The notes below the pieces were generated by a model. The model made no database searches. It was not told the DNA's origin and worked only from the letters and a program-made list of their open reading frames with translations. This document shows positions 23,396 through 34,280 of a DNA stretch of 64,000 nt, in pieces; the first letter of the stretch is position 1; the number at the start of each line of letters is the position of its first letter. Location: NCBI GenBank assembly GCA_024516035.1, contig CM044957.1, positions 812,779 to 876,778 of the forward strand. The letters are read 5' to 3'. The position numbers and the translations under genes are program-made. Source of the stretch: Bactericera cockerelli. Lineage: Eukaryota > Arthropoda > Insecta > Hemiptera > Triozidae.

Positions 23396-23560
23396 GGGTC
23401 ATATCAACACGACGGGGGCATTACCCTCCATTCGCAGGAAACTCACAAACCTGTTACCCACATCAACCTCCCTCAGCCTTAATGCCAGCATCACAGAGTC
23501 TTCATCTCATTGGACGTTGCTCAACTTGGGTAATCCTACGAGAACCGGTGTATTCAACAA
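23396..23560 (-). repeat. 5S-derived SINE, reversed
   Basis: The plus strand shows TTGGACGTTGCTCAACTTGG and CCTACGAGAACCGGTGTATT, the complement of the 5S internal promoter, preceded by the shared body module TTACCCTCCATTCGC. Confidence 0.7.
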
Positions 23561-23618
23561 TGGCGAATTTTTTCTGCTCTGTAGGTACTTGGACGCTCGG
23601 GGTCCACTCATACCTCGT

Positions 23619-23913
23619 GAGGAAAAATAAATAGCTGCTTTAATCTGAGCAGCGACCGGTGGCAGAATTATGGGCAAAAATAATATACTTGGGATATTTA
23701 AAAGTCCTATAGTTCTGCTCAACTCACTGAAATTCTGATACAATAACACAAAGAAACACATTCATTATTTATGAGGAAAAATGAGTAGCTGCTTTAATCC
23801 AAGCAGCGACCAGTGGCGGAATCATAAGCAAAAATAAGATACTGGGATATTGAAAAGTCCTATAATTCTGCTCTACTCACTAAAATTCTGATACAATAAC
23901 ACAAAGAAACACA
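23619..23913. repeat. Tandem duplication of a SINE-D body (about 150 bp)
   Basis: Two successive copies contain GAGGAAAAAT, AGCAGCGACC, AAAAGTCCTAT and GATACAATAACACAAAGAAA. This corresponds to the 3' body of family D. Confidence 0.75.
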
Positions 23914-24112
23914 ATAGATGAATTATTTATTAGTTTACATGAAAATTCAATAGAGAGAAAGTATATTTATTTATATACGGCCGTGTGACGACTACGTCAC
24001 TTGACTACGAAGTCCGGCTTTCTGGACATTTTTTTTAAACAAGATTTTTACAAGATTTCAAGTTAAAGGTGGAACATTTTTATCAACATTTTTTTTTTAT
24101 AAATTTGTTTGG

Positions 24113-25642
24113 TTAATGGAATAAGTGGTAGTTGAGAATATGAACTGAATCTTTCAAGATTTTTAAACTCATATCAATGATCTTCTTATTGGGGATTCCC
24201 AGATCACGCAACACTGAGAAGGTGAAAGAAGGTATTGCACCTCGTGCTCCAAATAAAAGTCCTATCACCTTGAACTTGTTGGCTTCTATTTGATATCTAC
24301 GAGCAAGATCCCCAATACACGGCTCGTAAATGGATTTCTTTTCTCTGTCCACTTCATCAGCTTGAGAAGCATTTTTTTCAAATCTTACTGTTGGGTCAAG
24401 AATGAGCACTTGACTAGAATCTGATTTCACAGCAATAATATCGCAACGACGAGTTGAAGAGTCATCCGAGAGACAGCTGATTTCCTCGTCAACATTCCAT
24501 CCAAGGTGACGCATTTCACTTGCAATAGTGGACCTCACGGTGTGGTGGCGAGTATTTCGGAGGAGCTCACTCTTGCGGCAGGAACCAAGTACATGGGGGA
24601 GGGTTTCTATCTCTGTGCAGCCAGAGTGGCGACACAGGGTTGTACCAGTGGTCCTGCCGGGAATTGCTCGAACTCCGGCAATATTTGCTGACATCTTGAG
24701 GGCTGCAGTCCATTCACTTGAAGATAGAGTTTGTTTATCATAAACCCACTTATTACATTTTGTTGTTTCTTTATAAACAGCCACTCCAATTCCTCTTAAA
24801 GACATGTTTGCCCACTCATCAAAAGCACGTACCCGCAAAACTTCACGCATCATCTTTACTGTCAAGCTATTCTCTACTTGAAGTCCATTGCACGCAACAA
24901 CAATTTCATTTTCACAATTGCGAAGAAGCTTCAAAAGAGGATTATTAGAGTCGGATAATTTTTTTAGGATATTGATATTCTGGAGAGAAGCTTCCCACTC
25001 TGCTTTCATAATTCCCAATCCACGATATTTTTTAGGGCCATATATCATACCGTTCGGCGTATCCATCGGAATACTCAGAATCTCTTTTACAGCATTTCTC
25101 GTTTGAATGTCAACATCTTTCAGGAAACGAGAGGGAATCTTGTCAAGAGGCGCACACTGAAGAGGGTATATAAGGATTGGCCAGATGTATTGGTTGATCA
25201 CATTAAGTTTTTGGCTTGGTTGGAGTAGAGGTGATTCTGCTAGGTTTTGAAGTTTTGATGTCAATTGTGACATTAGGGTAACAGGATCTAATTGTATTTC
25301 ATCAGAAAAGTTTGTTCCAAGGTATCGGACGGTCTCATGATTATCTATAGTTTTGATGATTCCTCTGTATGAGAATATATTTTCCTTTGTCAATTTTCCT
25401 TTCGATAAAAATATTGCTTGACTCTTTACTGGGTTCATGTCTAGTCCTATCTCCTTTAATTTTATATCCACCATGTTTATAAGAGCAGATGCAGCTTCCT
25501 TATTTCTTGCTACAATTGCGAGATCATCAGCAAAAGCAAGGAGTGATAGTTGTTCGGATGTAGTTATTTCATATCCATATGCTTCTTTAATAGAATTTTC
25601 ATTTTGTTCTCTTACTATGTGGTCAATTGCCAATGAAAAAAA
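24113..25642 (-). CDS. R2-like protein, C-terminal part (RT end, CCHC, endonuclease)
   Basis: This frame continues from the homopolymer at 25636-25642. It begins with the RT segment before motif C, then LLAFADDLAIV (FADD near plus 25520-25531), the thumb and linker, a CCHC knuckle of spacing C-x4-C-x7-H-x4-C near 24620-24680, and the PD-(D/E)xK endonuclease around RRCDIIAV and LILDPTVRFE (about 24390-24460). It ends at a natural-looking stop at 24113. The earliest residues of the open frame upstream of the run are out-of-frame shadow. No further breaks are seen in about 500 residues, so the copy is otherwise well preserved. Confidence 0.85.
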   Translation of the reverse strand, partial: FFSLAIDHIVREQNENSIKEAYGYEITTSEQLSLLAFADDLAIVARNKEAASALINMVDIKLKEIGLDMNPVKSQAIFLSKGKLTKENIFSYRGIIKTIDNHETVRYLGTNFSDEIQLDPVTLMSQLTSKLQNLAESPLLQPSQKLNVINQYIWPILIYPLQCAPLDKIPSRFLKDVDIQTRNAVKEILSIPMDTPNGMIYGPKKYRGLGIMKAEWEASLQNINILKKLSDSNNPLLKLLRNCENEIVVACNGLQVENSLTVKMMREVLRVRAFDEWANMSLRGIGVAVYKETTKCNKWVYDKQTLSSSEWTAALKMSANIAGVRAIPGRTTGTTLCRHSGCTEIETLPHVLGSCRKSELLRNTRHHTVRSTIASEMRHLGWNVDEEISCLSDDSSTRRCDIIAVKSDSSQVLILDPTVRFEKNASQADEVDREKKSIYEPCIGDLARRYQIEANKFKVIGLLFGARGAIPSFTFSVLRDLGIPNKKIIDMSLKILKDSVHILNYHLFH

Positions 25643-27176
25643 GCAACGGAGAAGTAGGAGCCCCTTGTGCCACGCCCCTTTTGATTTCAATAGGGTTAGT
25701 CTTTTCCATTTTATTTTCAACTATAGTTGTGTTATTTTTAACAAAAGCCATTATACATTTCACTAGACTAGAAGGTGTTCCAGATGATTGAAGAGTCTTT
25801 TCAATGTGTATATGTCCAATCGAATCAAAGGCCTTTGAAACATCTAGAAATGCAATGCAAAGGTCTTTTTTCTTTGATTTCGCATCTTTGAGACATCCGT
25901 TGATAAGTGAAGCATTGATGTGTGTTCCTGGTCCCATTTTGAATCCGCGTTGTTCTGGAGCAGTGGAAGTATAAAAACTCAATTTCTTTTCTAAGCATTT
26001 CTCAATGACTCGACGAACTAATGGATAAATGGTAATTGGACGATAATTCTTGGGGTCTGAAGAGTCTCCGTCCTTGTGAATAAGAATAGTGCGTCCCTGG
26101 CAAAAACATTTAGGGATCACAGAAAACTTAATAATAACATTAGCCAGAGTTGCAATTGTCTTAGAACAGTCTGTTTGTTTTAACGCTCGAGGAATCACAC
26201 CATCAAACCCAGCGGAGCTGTCAAAATTCACACTCTTAATTGCGTTTTCTATATCTTCTTTAGTTATCAGTACATCAGACTCATCAAGAGGAGTATTCAA
26301 ATAAGATTCTCGGCATTTATCATTGGGAGTCGTAAGTTTATCTTGAAAGTAACTATGAATACTTTCTGTATTGAGTCTGTTTTGTTTTGATTTGTTTTTA
26401 TCAAGGATTGTTCTAACTACGTGTCTTCTACGGTTATAATACATAAACTGAGCTTTTTCATAGTCATATTTTGCTTTTCTTCTGTCACGCTCAGCTTTAC
26501 TTTTTCTTGCAGGATTTCGACTTTGCTCCATTGTAAATTCTGTTTGATTCCGTTGTCTTCGTCTTCTTTCAAAATGTTTGGAAGCAGGATGTTTTGGACC
26601 AGGAAGGATCTTTATAGCTTCTTTAAGAGTTTTATGTAGATCAATGCATTTTTCCTCTAGAAGGTCTTCATTTAATGTTGAAGAAAGCATAGAATCGAAG
26701 TCACGAGCTAAACCTGCAAGTTTTGATTGAATAATTACATTCTGATTAGCTGAGGAATCGGAATTTAAATTCACTTGTTCAAATGTTTGATCCTGTGATC
26801 TTGACTGCTCATATCGTTCATTTCTTTGTAGTCTAGACTGAGAGGGATGGGCAGAATTTATATGATTTAACAAACCAGTTCCAACAACATAATGTCCCAT
26901 ACAATGAGGGCATTTTTGGCGAGGACGATCATCGTCATGTATAGCAGTAGGTAAAATATCCGCTGAGACTTTTGAAGTACTGTTTATGTTTTTATTATTG
27001 TGGTTATTTGACGATGTAGGTGAACTTTGAGAATCAGGAACAAGGTTTTGTTGGTTTTTATGTACTTTACTTGTATGTATCAGTAATCCTTTTTTCTTAA
27101 AATATCTATGGCAAATCAAGCATTCTTCTTTATTTTCTGTTACTGCACTATTTTCTAAATCATCATTTGATTCCAT
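25623..27176 (-). CDS. R2-like protein, N-terminal part (zinc fingers + RT start)
   Basis: 517 residues from the ATG at 27176. Two C2H2 fingers (C19/C22/H34/H39 and C89/C92/H105/H110) would bind target DNA. A basic linker (about 200-260) precedes the reverse transcriptase, with SAGFDGVIP, NYRPITIYP, the first catalytic aspartate in FLDVSKAFDS, and GVAQGAPTSP. The frame then leaves the conserved path right after SPLLF, at the A7 run, and stops at 25623. In this family the protein continues through the FADD box without a break, and the rest lies in the neighbouring frame. Either the copy is recently inactivated or one base is a consensus error. Confidence 0.85.
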   Translation of the reverse strand: MESNDDLENSAVTENKEECLICHRYFKKKGLLIHTSKVHKNQQNLVPDSQSSPTSSNNHNNKNINSTSKVSADILPTAIHDDDRPRQKCPHCMGHYVVGTGLLNHINSAHPSQSRLQRNERYEQSRSQDQTFEQVNLNSDSSANQNVIIQSKLAGLARDFDSMLSSTLNEDLLEEKCIDLHKTLKEAIKILPGPKHPASKHFERRRRQRNQTEFTMEQSRNPARKSKAERDRRKAKYDYEKAQFMYYNRRRHVVRTILDKNKSKQNRLNTESIHSYFQDKLTTPNDKCRESYLNTPLDESDVLITKEDIENAIKSVNFDSSAGFDGVIPRALKQTDCSKTIATLANVIIKFSVIPKCFCQGRTILIHKDGDSSDPKNYRPITIYPLVRRVIEKCLEKKLSFYTSTAPEQRGFKMGPGTHINASLINGCLKDAKSKKKDLCIAFLDVSKAFDSIGHIHIEKTLQSSGTPSSLVKCIMAFVKNNTTIVENKMEKTNPIEIKRGVAQGAPTSPLLFFIGN

Positions 27177-27289
27177 TTTCTTTATTTTCCGAGGGAGATG
27201 AGGGACACGCGGAGTAGTAGTGGCAGTAGTAGTAGGAGGAGGAGTAGAACATGGAGGACACTAGCATACAAACAAACCTGAGGATGGAG

Positions 27290-28660
27290 AGGAGAAGATG
27301 ACACTCAGGTGCTTGTCTACAGGACAGGGACAGGGAGGAGGAACACACACACACGGGACTTGCTACACACCTGAGGATGGAGAGGAGAAGGTGACACTCA
27401 GGTGCTTGACTACAGGACAGGGACAGGGAGGAGGAACACACACACACGGGACTTGCTACACACCTGAGGATGGAGAGGAGAAGGTGACACTCAGGTGCTT
27501 GACTACAGGACAGGGACAGGGAGGAGGAGGAGAAGGTGACACTCAGGTGCTTGTCTACAGGACAGGGACAGGGAGGGAGGAGAGAGGTGACACTCAGGTG
27601 CTTGTCTACAGGACAGGGACAGGGAGGAGGAACACACACACGGATTGCTACCCAGGAGGAGAGGAGAGGTGACACCAGGTGCTTGACTACAGACAGGACG
27701 GGAGGAGGAGGAGAAGGTGACACTCAGGTGCTTGTCTACAGGACAGGGACAGGGAGGAGGAGGAGAAGGTGACACTCAGGTGCTTGTCTACAGGACAGGG
27801 ACAGGGAGGAGGAGGAGAAGGTGACACTCAGGTGCTTGTCTACAGGACAGGGACAGGGAGGGAGGAGAACACACTCACGGGCTTGCTACAACCTGAGGAG
27901 GAGAGGGAGAAGGTGAACACACTACACGGGACTTGCTACACGACGGAGGAGGAGAGGAGAAGGTGACACTCAGGTGCTTGCTACAGGACAGGGACAGGGA
28001 GGAGGAGGAGAAGGTGACACTCAGGTGCTTGTCTACAGGACAGGGACAGGGAGGAGGGAAACAGGTGACACTCGGTGCTTGCTACACTGGGACGGGAAGG
28101 AGAAGGTGACACTACAGGGCTTGCTACAACCGAGGACTGGAGAGGAGAAGGTGACACTCAGGTGCTTGACTACAGGACAGGGACAGGGAGGAGGAGGAGA
28201 AGGTGACACTCAGGTGCTTGTCTACAGGACAGGGACAGGGAGGAGGAGGAGAAGGTGACACTCAGGTGCTTGTCTACAGGACAGGGACAGGGAGGAGGAG
28301 GAGAAGGTGACACTCAGGTGCTTGTCTACAGGACAGGGACAGGGAGGAGGAGGAGAAGGTGACACTCAGGTGCTTGTCTACAGGACAGGGACAGGGAGGA
28401 GGAGGAGAAGGTGACACTCAGGTGCTTGTCTACAGGACAGGGACAGGGAGGAGGAGGAGAAGGTGACACTCAGGTGCTTGTCTACAGGACAGGGACAGGG
28501 AGGAGGAACAAGACACACAGGACTTGCTACAACGAGGAGGGGCAGGGAAGGTGACACTCAGGCTTGACTACGGGACTGGAACAGTGAGGAGGAGAGGAGA
28601 AGGTGACACTCAGGTGCTTGACTACAGGACAGGAAGGAGGAGGAGGAGAAATGACACCAG
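27290..28660 (+). repeat. 52-bp minisatellite
   Basis: Regular units with CTCAGGTGCTTGTCTACAGG and ACAGGGACAGGGAGGAGG have an exact 52-bp period at 28200-28500. Flanking units carry extra ACACACACGG-type inserts and more decay. It lies immediately 5' of the R2-like coding region and is purine-rich on the plus strand. Frames across it are repeat artefacts. Confidence 0.92.
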
Positions 28661-29639
28661 TCACACGGACATTGGTAGGAGTATGAAAACACCTTTTTGT
28701 AAAATGTAAAATTTATTTATAAAATTTGGAAATTTCGGGAGCGGAAAGTTTCGATGATGCTTGGATGGAAGTTGCTGGCCGTCTCATCTGAAATCAGGAG
28801 CGGATATCCTAGCTAATGCAACTTGCAAATAATACTGGTCGGAAAATATAAAGAGAATCCGTTCTGGAGAGAAACCATTCCGAACAGACACTGGGGAAAT
28901 CCATTTATTATTTTTAAGAGACACAAACAGAGAGTGATAGAGAGAGAGCTGAGAGAGAGAGAAAGCAGAGGGGAGAGGGGGGGGGGGGGGTGGAGCTGTC
29001 CGTTAATAATGTGATTAATACTGCTTGCAGAAAATGACGTTTTAATCCAATTTTGTAAACAAAGGGAGATCTTTTGCTCTGAAAATATGAAATAATATTC
29101 CCGCTATAATAAAATATACTATAGATTATAGATACCTACCTATCTCTTAATAATCTGTTTCATTGAAATCTCCATCAATATAATTTCAGTTATTTCTATA
29201 ATGTTAATATATTTTATGTTAGCCTTATGGACTTCAATTTATTAGAGGCAGGTATTTACCTGGTTGCATTTTTCTTATGTCTACAAAATCTTATAGGTCT
29301 TTTTTTTCTACTAAGAATATCATCGTCTTCCGGGCTTCGGACACCTTATCGTTCAAAATTACGTCCCTTTGAAATGATGTCAGAAATCGTTTCAGAACTT
29401 AGAAAAAAAAAGATATTAAATTTATATTTCCACTATTTGACGTAAAATTTAACAAGGTTCTAGGGCTCAGAAAATAAAATAAAAAAATATCATGGAAATC
29501 CTTACGATAGATTCTTTTGATCGATCCAATAAAAATACAGCACTTTATTATTTATAGGATTATGGGATAAGGAAAGTAAAAGGAGGTGCAAGTGATCCAT
29601 TTAAAACAGGATTAGATTTTATCTGAATGGTTATAGTTA
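28661..29639. other. Unassigned sequence with GA and G runs
   Basis: A GA tract and a run of 13 G lie at about 28930-28991. The rest is AT-rich without a gene. Confidence 0.5.
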
Positions 29640-29765
29640 TCATATTTGTGTTAATCACTTTAGTGATATCACAACTAATCAAACAGAACTAATCAAATGA
29701 AAATACGCTGAAACCGGGACATGTCTGCCACCTTATCAATGAAGCTACTGAGGTCGGTTATTTAA
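29640..29765 (-). repeat. SINE family A, reversed and degenerate
   Basis: The body (GTTAATCACTTTAGTGATAT) and head end (AAGCTACTGAGGTCGG) are recognisable. The box B region is partly deleted. Confidence 0.65.
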
Positions 29766-30214
29766 CCTAAAGGAATCAAATCACAGACCTCAGTTTAATC
29801 TAAATATTATAGACAATATACACGCTGAAAAAGGATTTTTTAAAAAGTTTGTATAAAAACCATTCGCATAAAAACTATAGTAATTTAGCATATTTTATGC
29901 TAAAAAAATCAATTTTTTCGCGTTTATACATAATTTTAGCATAATTTACACAAAAAGAGCCGTTCGTATAAAAATGGCTTTAGCATAAAAGTTTTTTATA
30001 CTAAAATTAGCTTAATTTTATACAACAGGTTTTAATGACGTCATCTCATGTATGCTAACAGTGCCACATGTATGCTAAGAGAAGCTTTTTATGCGGAACA
30101 TGTATAGTGAAGTTCGTATAATTTCATGCTAACAAAATCTTAACATAAAATAACTGTTTTCTTAGGGTAGCATAAATACTTTAGCATGAATTATATGCTA
30201 AACTAGTCCAGCTC

Positions 30215-30345
30215 CCGCATGAATGAGTACCCGGGTTCGAACCCTGACGGGGGCAATAATTTGCAACCGTGATGGTTTGGTTACTGTTTAAGTTACTGAC
30301 GAGGGTTCTACATTTAGCTGGGGATACTACAATACGTATTATATT
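30215..30345 (+). repeat. tRNA-like SINE, family E
   Basis: It has CCAGCTCCCGCATGAATGAG and the box-B-like GGGTTCGAACCC, then AATAATTTGCAACC. A second copy is at 30962-31060. Confidence 0.6.
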
Positions 30346-30955
30346 ATAATGTGATATACCTTTACAAAAAATTAATCATATAGAAACCTTGATAATATTT
30401 TCAAATGTGTTTCGCCCATGTTAAATAATCCTTAAACGTAATTCCCGGGAATATTATCTAATACCTATATTATTCTTAGCTTTTGTGTTGTAATTACTCA
30501 AACAGATTCCGTGGGAAACACATTAATATACCTTTAAACCTACCTGTTATACCTACCTGAGCGTTGCGTAGCTTATATAAATAAATGAAATAGTGCTATG
30601 GGCTAGACTCGAGAAATGGACTCTGAAATCTATTAATATTAGGTAATAATACACAATGGAAGGATTTTAGAGGCAAAGGTTAAAGGTATATTTAACGGTG
30701 ATGAGGCTTTCGGAAATTTAAAGCATATATACCTATATTATGTTATGTATAACCACACCACTCATATTGACCAACGGCGACGTATCAATTGGGTCACTAA
30801 TGGAGAGAGGTCATCCTCTGTTTTTGCATGGATCGCAGGTATACGAGTGAAAGAACCTTTTTTAATGACATTTGGAACATTTGAACTGAACTTCGAAACA
30901 CCTATGTGGAGTATAAAGTATTGTGTGTACAATTCATATACCTGATGTTAATATA
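30346..30955. other. Unassigned AT-rich sequence inside the 7-kb element
   Basis: No gene and no palindrome clustering, so this segment may itself be inserted DNA. Confidence 0.4.
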
Positions 30956-30961
30956 CGACGG

Positions 30962-31060
30962 GACCAGCTCCCACAGCACATGGCTCAGTGGTCTTTGCAC
31001 TCGTTAGACCCGGGCTCGAATCCCGGCGGAGACAATAATTTGTCAACATGGGTTTGGATG
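30962..31060 (+). repeat. tRNA-like SINE, family E, second copy
   Basis: ACCAGCTCCCACAGCACATGG, as tRNA-like head, has GGCTCAGTGG (box A) and GGGCTCGAATCCC (box B), followed by AATAATTTGTCAAC as in the first copy. Confidence 0.65.
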
Positions 31061-31439
31061 TTTTCGGGACCCATTCAGCCTCGTAACGACAATCTATCTA
31101 TGGAGGTATTGTCCATAGCGACTTGTCCTCAGCAATTACAGAAAAGATGGATTATAATTAGATTTGGATGTACTGGAAAAAATCCTACAATGCTGTAGTG
31201 AGCACCTATATGAGCACCTATATACCTACAAATTATTAGTGGCCACCTAAATTGGGGAAAAATGATCAACTCAACTTACGGGAGTTCTGCAGCAAAAATG
31301 AATGATCTGAGAGCAAAATGTTCGAGAGTAAAATGTTATAAAAATTACCTGAATTACTAAAGACAATTGTTAAACTTTTAACTTTTCATACCAATTTCAC
31401 AAAAAACCACTTTTTTGCCCAAATATTTTTCATTTGTAC

Positions 31440-31705
31440 TGTGTGTGTGTCTGTGTATGTATGTGTGTGTGTGTTTGTGTGTACTGTGTGTGTGTGTACT
31501 GTGTGTGTGTGTGTGTGTGTATGTATGTGTGTGTGTACTGTGTGTGTGTGTGTGTATGTATGTGTGTGTGTACTGTGTGTGTGTGTATGTATGTGTATGT
31601 GTGTATGTATGTGTGTGTGTGTGTTTGTGTGTACTGCGTGTGTGTATGTATGTGTGTGTACTGTGTGTGTGTACTGTGTGTGTACTGTGTGTGTGTAATG
31701 TGTGT

Positions 31706-31765
<60 letters not shown>
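31440..31765. repeat. (TG)n microsatellite
   Basis: TG repeats interrupted by TACTG and TATGTATG. The last 60 bases are nearly pure. The Cys/Val and Thr/His frames across it are artefacts. Confidence 0.95.
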
Positions 31766-31797
31766 ACGATCCTGAACATAACAGTATCGATGCACAC

Positions 31798-32420
31798 ACA
31801 TAAAGTTATACAAATGAAATATTTGAAGACATAACTTCAAGCCAAATTGGTACACCGCTCGTGCTTAACATAATCTCGGTCGCATGAACCATGCATTTTT
31901 CGTACAAAAAGGCACTTTATACTTATTTCCGCATACTTTTTATGTCAACGCAAAATGTTTGCATAAAGTTATACATACAGGAAATTTGAAGACATAACTT
32001 CAAGCCAAATTGGTACACCGCTCGTGCTTAACATAATCTCGGTCGCATAAACCATGCATTTTTCGTACAAAAAGGCACTTTACACCTATTTCCGCATACT
32101 TTTTATGTCAACGCAAAATGTTTGCATAAAGTTATACATACAGGAAATTTGAAGACATAACTTCAAGCCAAATTGGTACATGGCTCATGCTTAACATAAA
32201 CTTGGTGGCATGAACCATGCATTTTTCGTACAAAAAGGCACTTTATACTTAATTCTGCATGCTTTTTATGTCAACGCAAAATGTTTGCATAGAGTTATAC
32301 ATACAGGAAAATTGAAGACATAACTTCAAGCCAAATTCGTATACCTCACAGTCTTAGCATAACTGCTATGCTAAACTATTAGCATAAACCATACGTGTTT
32401 CGCATATAAAGTAATTGTAT
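31798..32420 (+). repeat. 163-bp tandem repeat within the 7-kb element
   Basis: Units begin at about 31798, 31961, 32124 and 32287, an exact 163-bp step, marked by GCATAAAGTTATACATACAG. Each includes GACATAACTTCAAGCCAAAT, CATGCATTTTTCGTAC and TTTTTATGTCAACGC. The fourth unit diverges after 32340 into the single-copy GCATA-rich region. The units carry the same short palindromes as the element ends. Confidence 0.85.
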
Positions 32421-33259
32421 GCTACTTTACGCATGCATTTCATGCCAATGAGGGCTGTTCGTATAAAACTATACAAACATAAAAATAAGAGCTATAGATT
32501 CATGCTAATTTAACATGATTGGCATTCTTCGTATAGACTTATGTAAAGTCTGCATAATTTTTAGCATAGAAATAGGGCGGTTTGTATGATTTCATGCTAA
32601 GGTTTTATGTTTCCAATAAAGATAGTTGTGTTCGGTTCGATCATTTCTTTTTAAGTGTGACAAGGCAAGGTTGTATTAAATACGTTCGTAATGTCAGTGA
32701 GCGAATTTTTGGGAGATGATCTAGGTGAAAGAGAGGGACAGTCTACTAAAAAGTGTAAAATGAAATAGCCTAATGATAAAATTAAAACCTTGCTTGAGTT
32801 TACAGAAATTACACATTAATTTAAATTTTACCTACCTATTCTAAAAAAATGTACCCAGTTTCTTATTGTTCACAAAGTATCTTAGTTACCTAAAATATTT
32901 AGACTTCATGAGAATACGGGACCTAATCATAGAACAGTTTTCTTTGAACAAGAAACCTCCACGATCTGGTTCAAATTGTACCGTTCCAATGACAGCGACA
33001 ATGATCTGCCTGAAGCATTTTCTTCAAAGAAAGATAAGTCTTACCGAAGCTCCACGTCCGGCTTGCTGTATGAAATCTGGCGAACTCTCAGAAATAAAGG
33101 AAAGAAGGAAGGTGTCATCGAGTTCAAGAAGCGAAGGCCAAGTCAGAACCGGGAAAACCAAGAGCAGGAGGACTCGGAGTTGAACAAAAGCATTGCAACA
33201 GACACATTCAATATCGTAGGTATGTATATACTTAAACTACAAATAGATAACTTATGACA

Positions 33260-33400
33260 GACCTCAGTAGCCTGATCAATAAGGCGACGGACTTGTAACC
33301 TGGAGGTCGGTGGTTCGAGTACCAGGTTAAGCATATATTTGGTAAAGCGAGTTTGGGTAGTTGTGATCAAAATAGTGATTAGTACAAATATCTTAAAAAA
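33260..33400 (+). repeat. SINE family A
   Basis: Complete-looking copy inside intron 2 of the spliced gene, with AAGGCGACGGACTTGTAACC and GGTCGGTGGTTCGAGTACC. Confidence 0.8.
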
Positions 33401-33810
33401 AAGGTATAAATAAAATAATTTTGTAGCTCAGATGTGGGGCTACGTGACTTTTTTTATAACATGTGTTGTTTTGTTTTCAGAAAACACCGTAGTTCAAAAC
33501 TATCTGCAATGGTTGGAGACTGCTACTCCAATTGATTCCTTCGAGACTATCAAACTCCGTTGGGAGGATACATCAAGGGACAGACTCCAATGTTTGCAGG
33601 CGGGCAATGAAAAATTTCAATCAATCATCCAGTACTTCAACACATATCGTATTCTGCGGGATCCTGAAAGAGGACCTGTGTTGGTAAGTTATTTCTTTTT
33701 TGATTTTTGATATTATATGAAATTACATTTTTACAATAAGTCCTTAATATTAACTTGAATACTGAATAGATAATTATTATTTACTGACATACGAGTAACA
33801 TGCCCTAAAC

Positions 33811-34067
33811 CAGCGGTCGGCAACCTGGGGTCCGCGGACCCCCAGGGGTCCGCGAGAGCTAAATTGGGGGTCCGCGAATCCATTTCAGGATTATAAAAAG
33901 AAGAAGAAAAATAGCTCATGAACTCGAATCATAAATGGTCCGAAGTACCCTACTTCCCCTTACCTTTTAAACCCCCCCCCCCCCCACGCTTTGGTAATGT
34001 GGGGGCCCCTTAAAAAAATTCGAGATAAGCTAGGGGTCCGCATAGTTCAAAAGGTTGCCGACCGCTG
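33811..34067. mobile_element. hAT-type MITE (257 bp)
   Basis: Terminal inverted repeats CAGCGGTCGGCAACCT and AGGTTGCCGACCGCTG are perfect over 16 bases, and an exact 8-bp target duplication CCCTAAAC lies at 33803-33810 and 34068-34075. An 8-bp duplication and a CAG start are diagnostic for hAT. The inner sequence has GGGGTCCGCG repeats and a C14 run; there is no coding capacity. Confidence 0.95.
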
Positions 34068-34139
34068 CCCTAAACAACCCACACTAAGAAAATCGGTGAT
34101 TTTCTTGTTATGTGGTATAGTACTATTTTTCTCACTTTA

Positions 34140-34280
34140 TTTTACTTTCAATTCTATTTCTCTCTCTCTCTCTCTCTCTTCCTTTCTTTCTCTCTTTCTT
34201 TCGTTTATTTTTCATTTTTTATTTATTTCGATCTCACTTCCTTTTCTCATTCTTTATCTCTTTTTCTTTCTCTTGACTAT
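34140..34280. repeat. CT-rich simple repeat
   Basis: (CT)n tract with TTTC interruptions in intron 3, just upstream of the exon 4 acceptor. It could serve as an extended polypyrimidine tract. Confidence 0.8.

Larger units (their letters stand above)
24113..27176 (-). mobile_element. R2-like non-LTR retrotransposon (RLE type), frameshifted
   Basis: The element has N-terminal C2H2 zinc fingers, a reverse transcriptase, a CCHC knuckle and a restriction-enzyme-like endonuclease in the order known for the R2 group. Nothing here resembles 28S rDNA, so it is outside the classical R2 site. Element ends are not defined: the coding 5' end abuts a minisatellite (from about 27290), and the 3' UTR runs into AT-rich DNA below 24113. 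One base in an A7 run (plus strand 25636-25642) separates two otherwise matching frames. Confidence 0.85.

Noticed and set aside
27163..28258. Frames across the 52-bp array
   Set aside because: Both strands and several frames are open because of repeat composition.
31378..31855. Cys/Val and Thr/His repeat frames
   Set aside because: Translation of the TG microsatellite in several frames.
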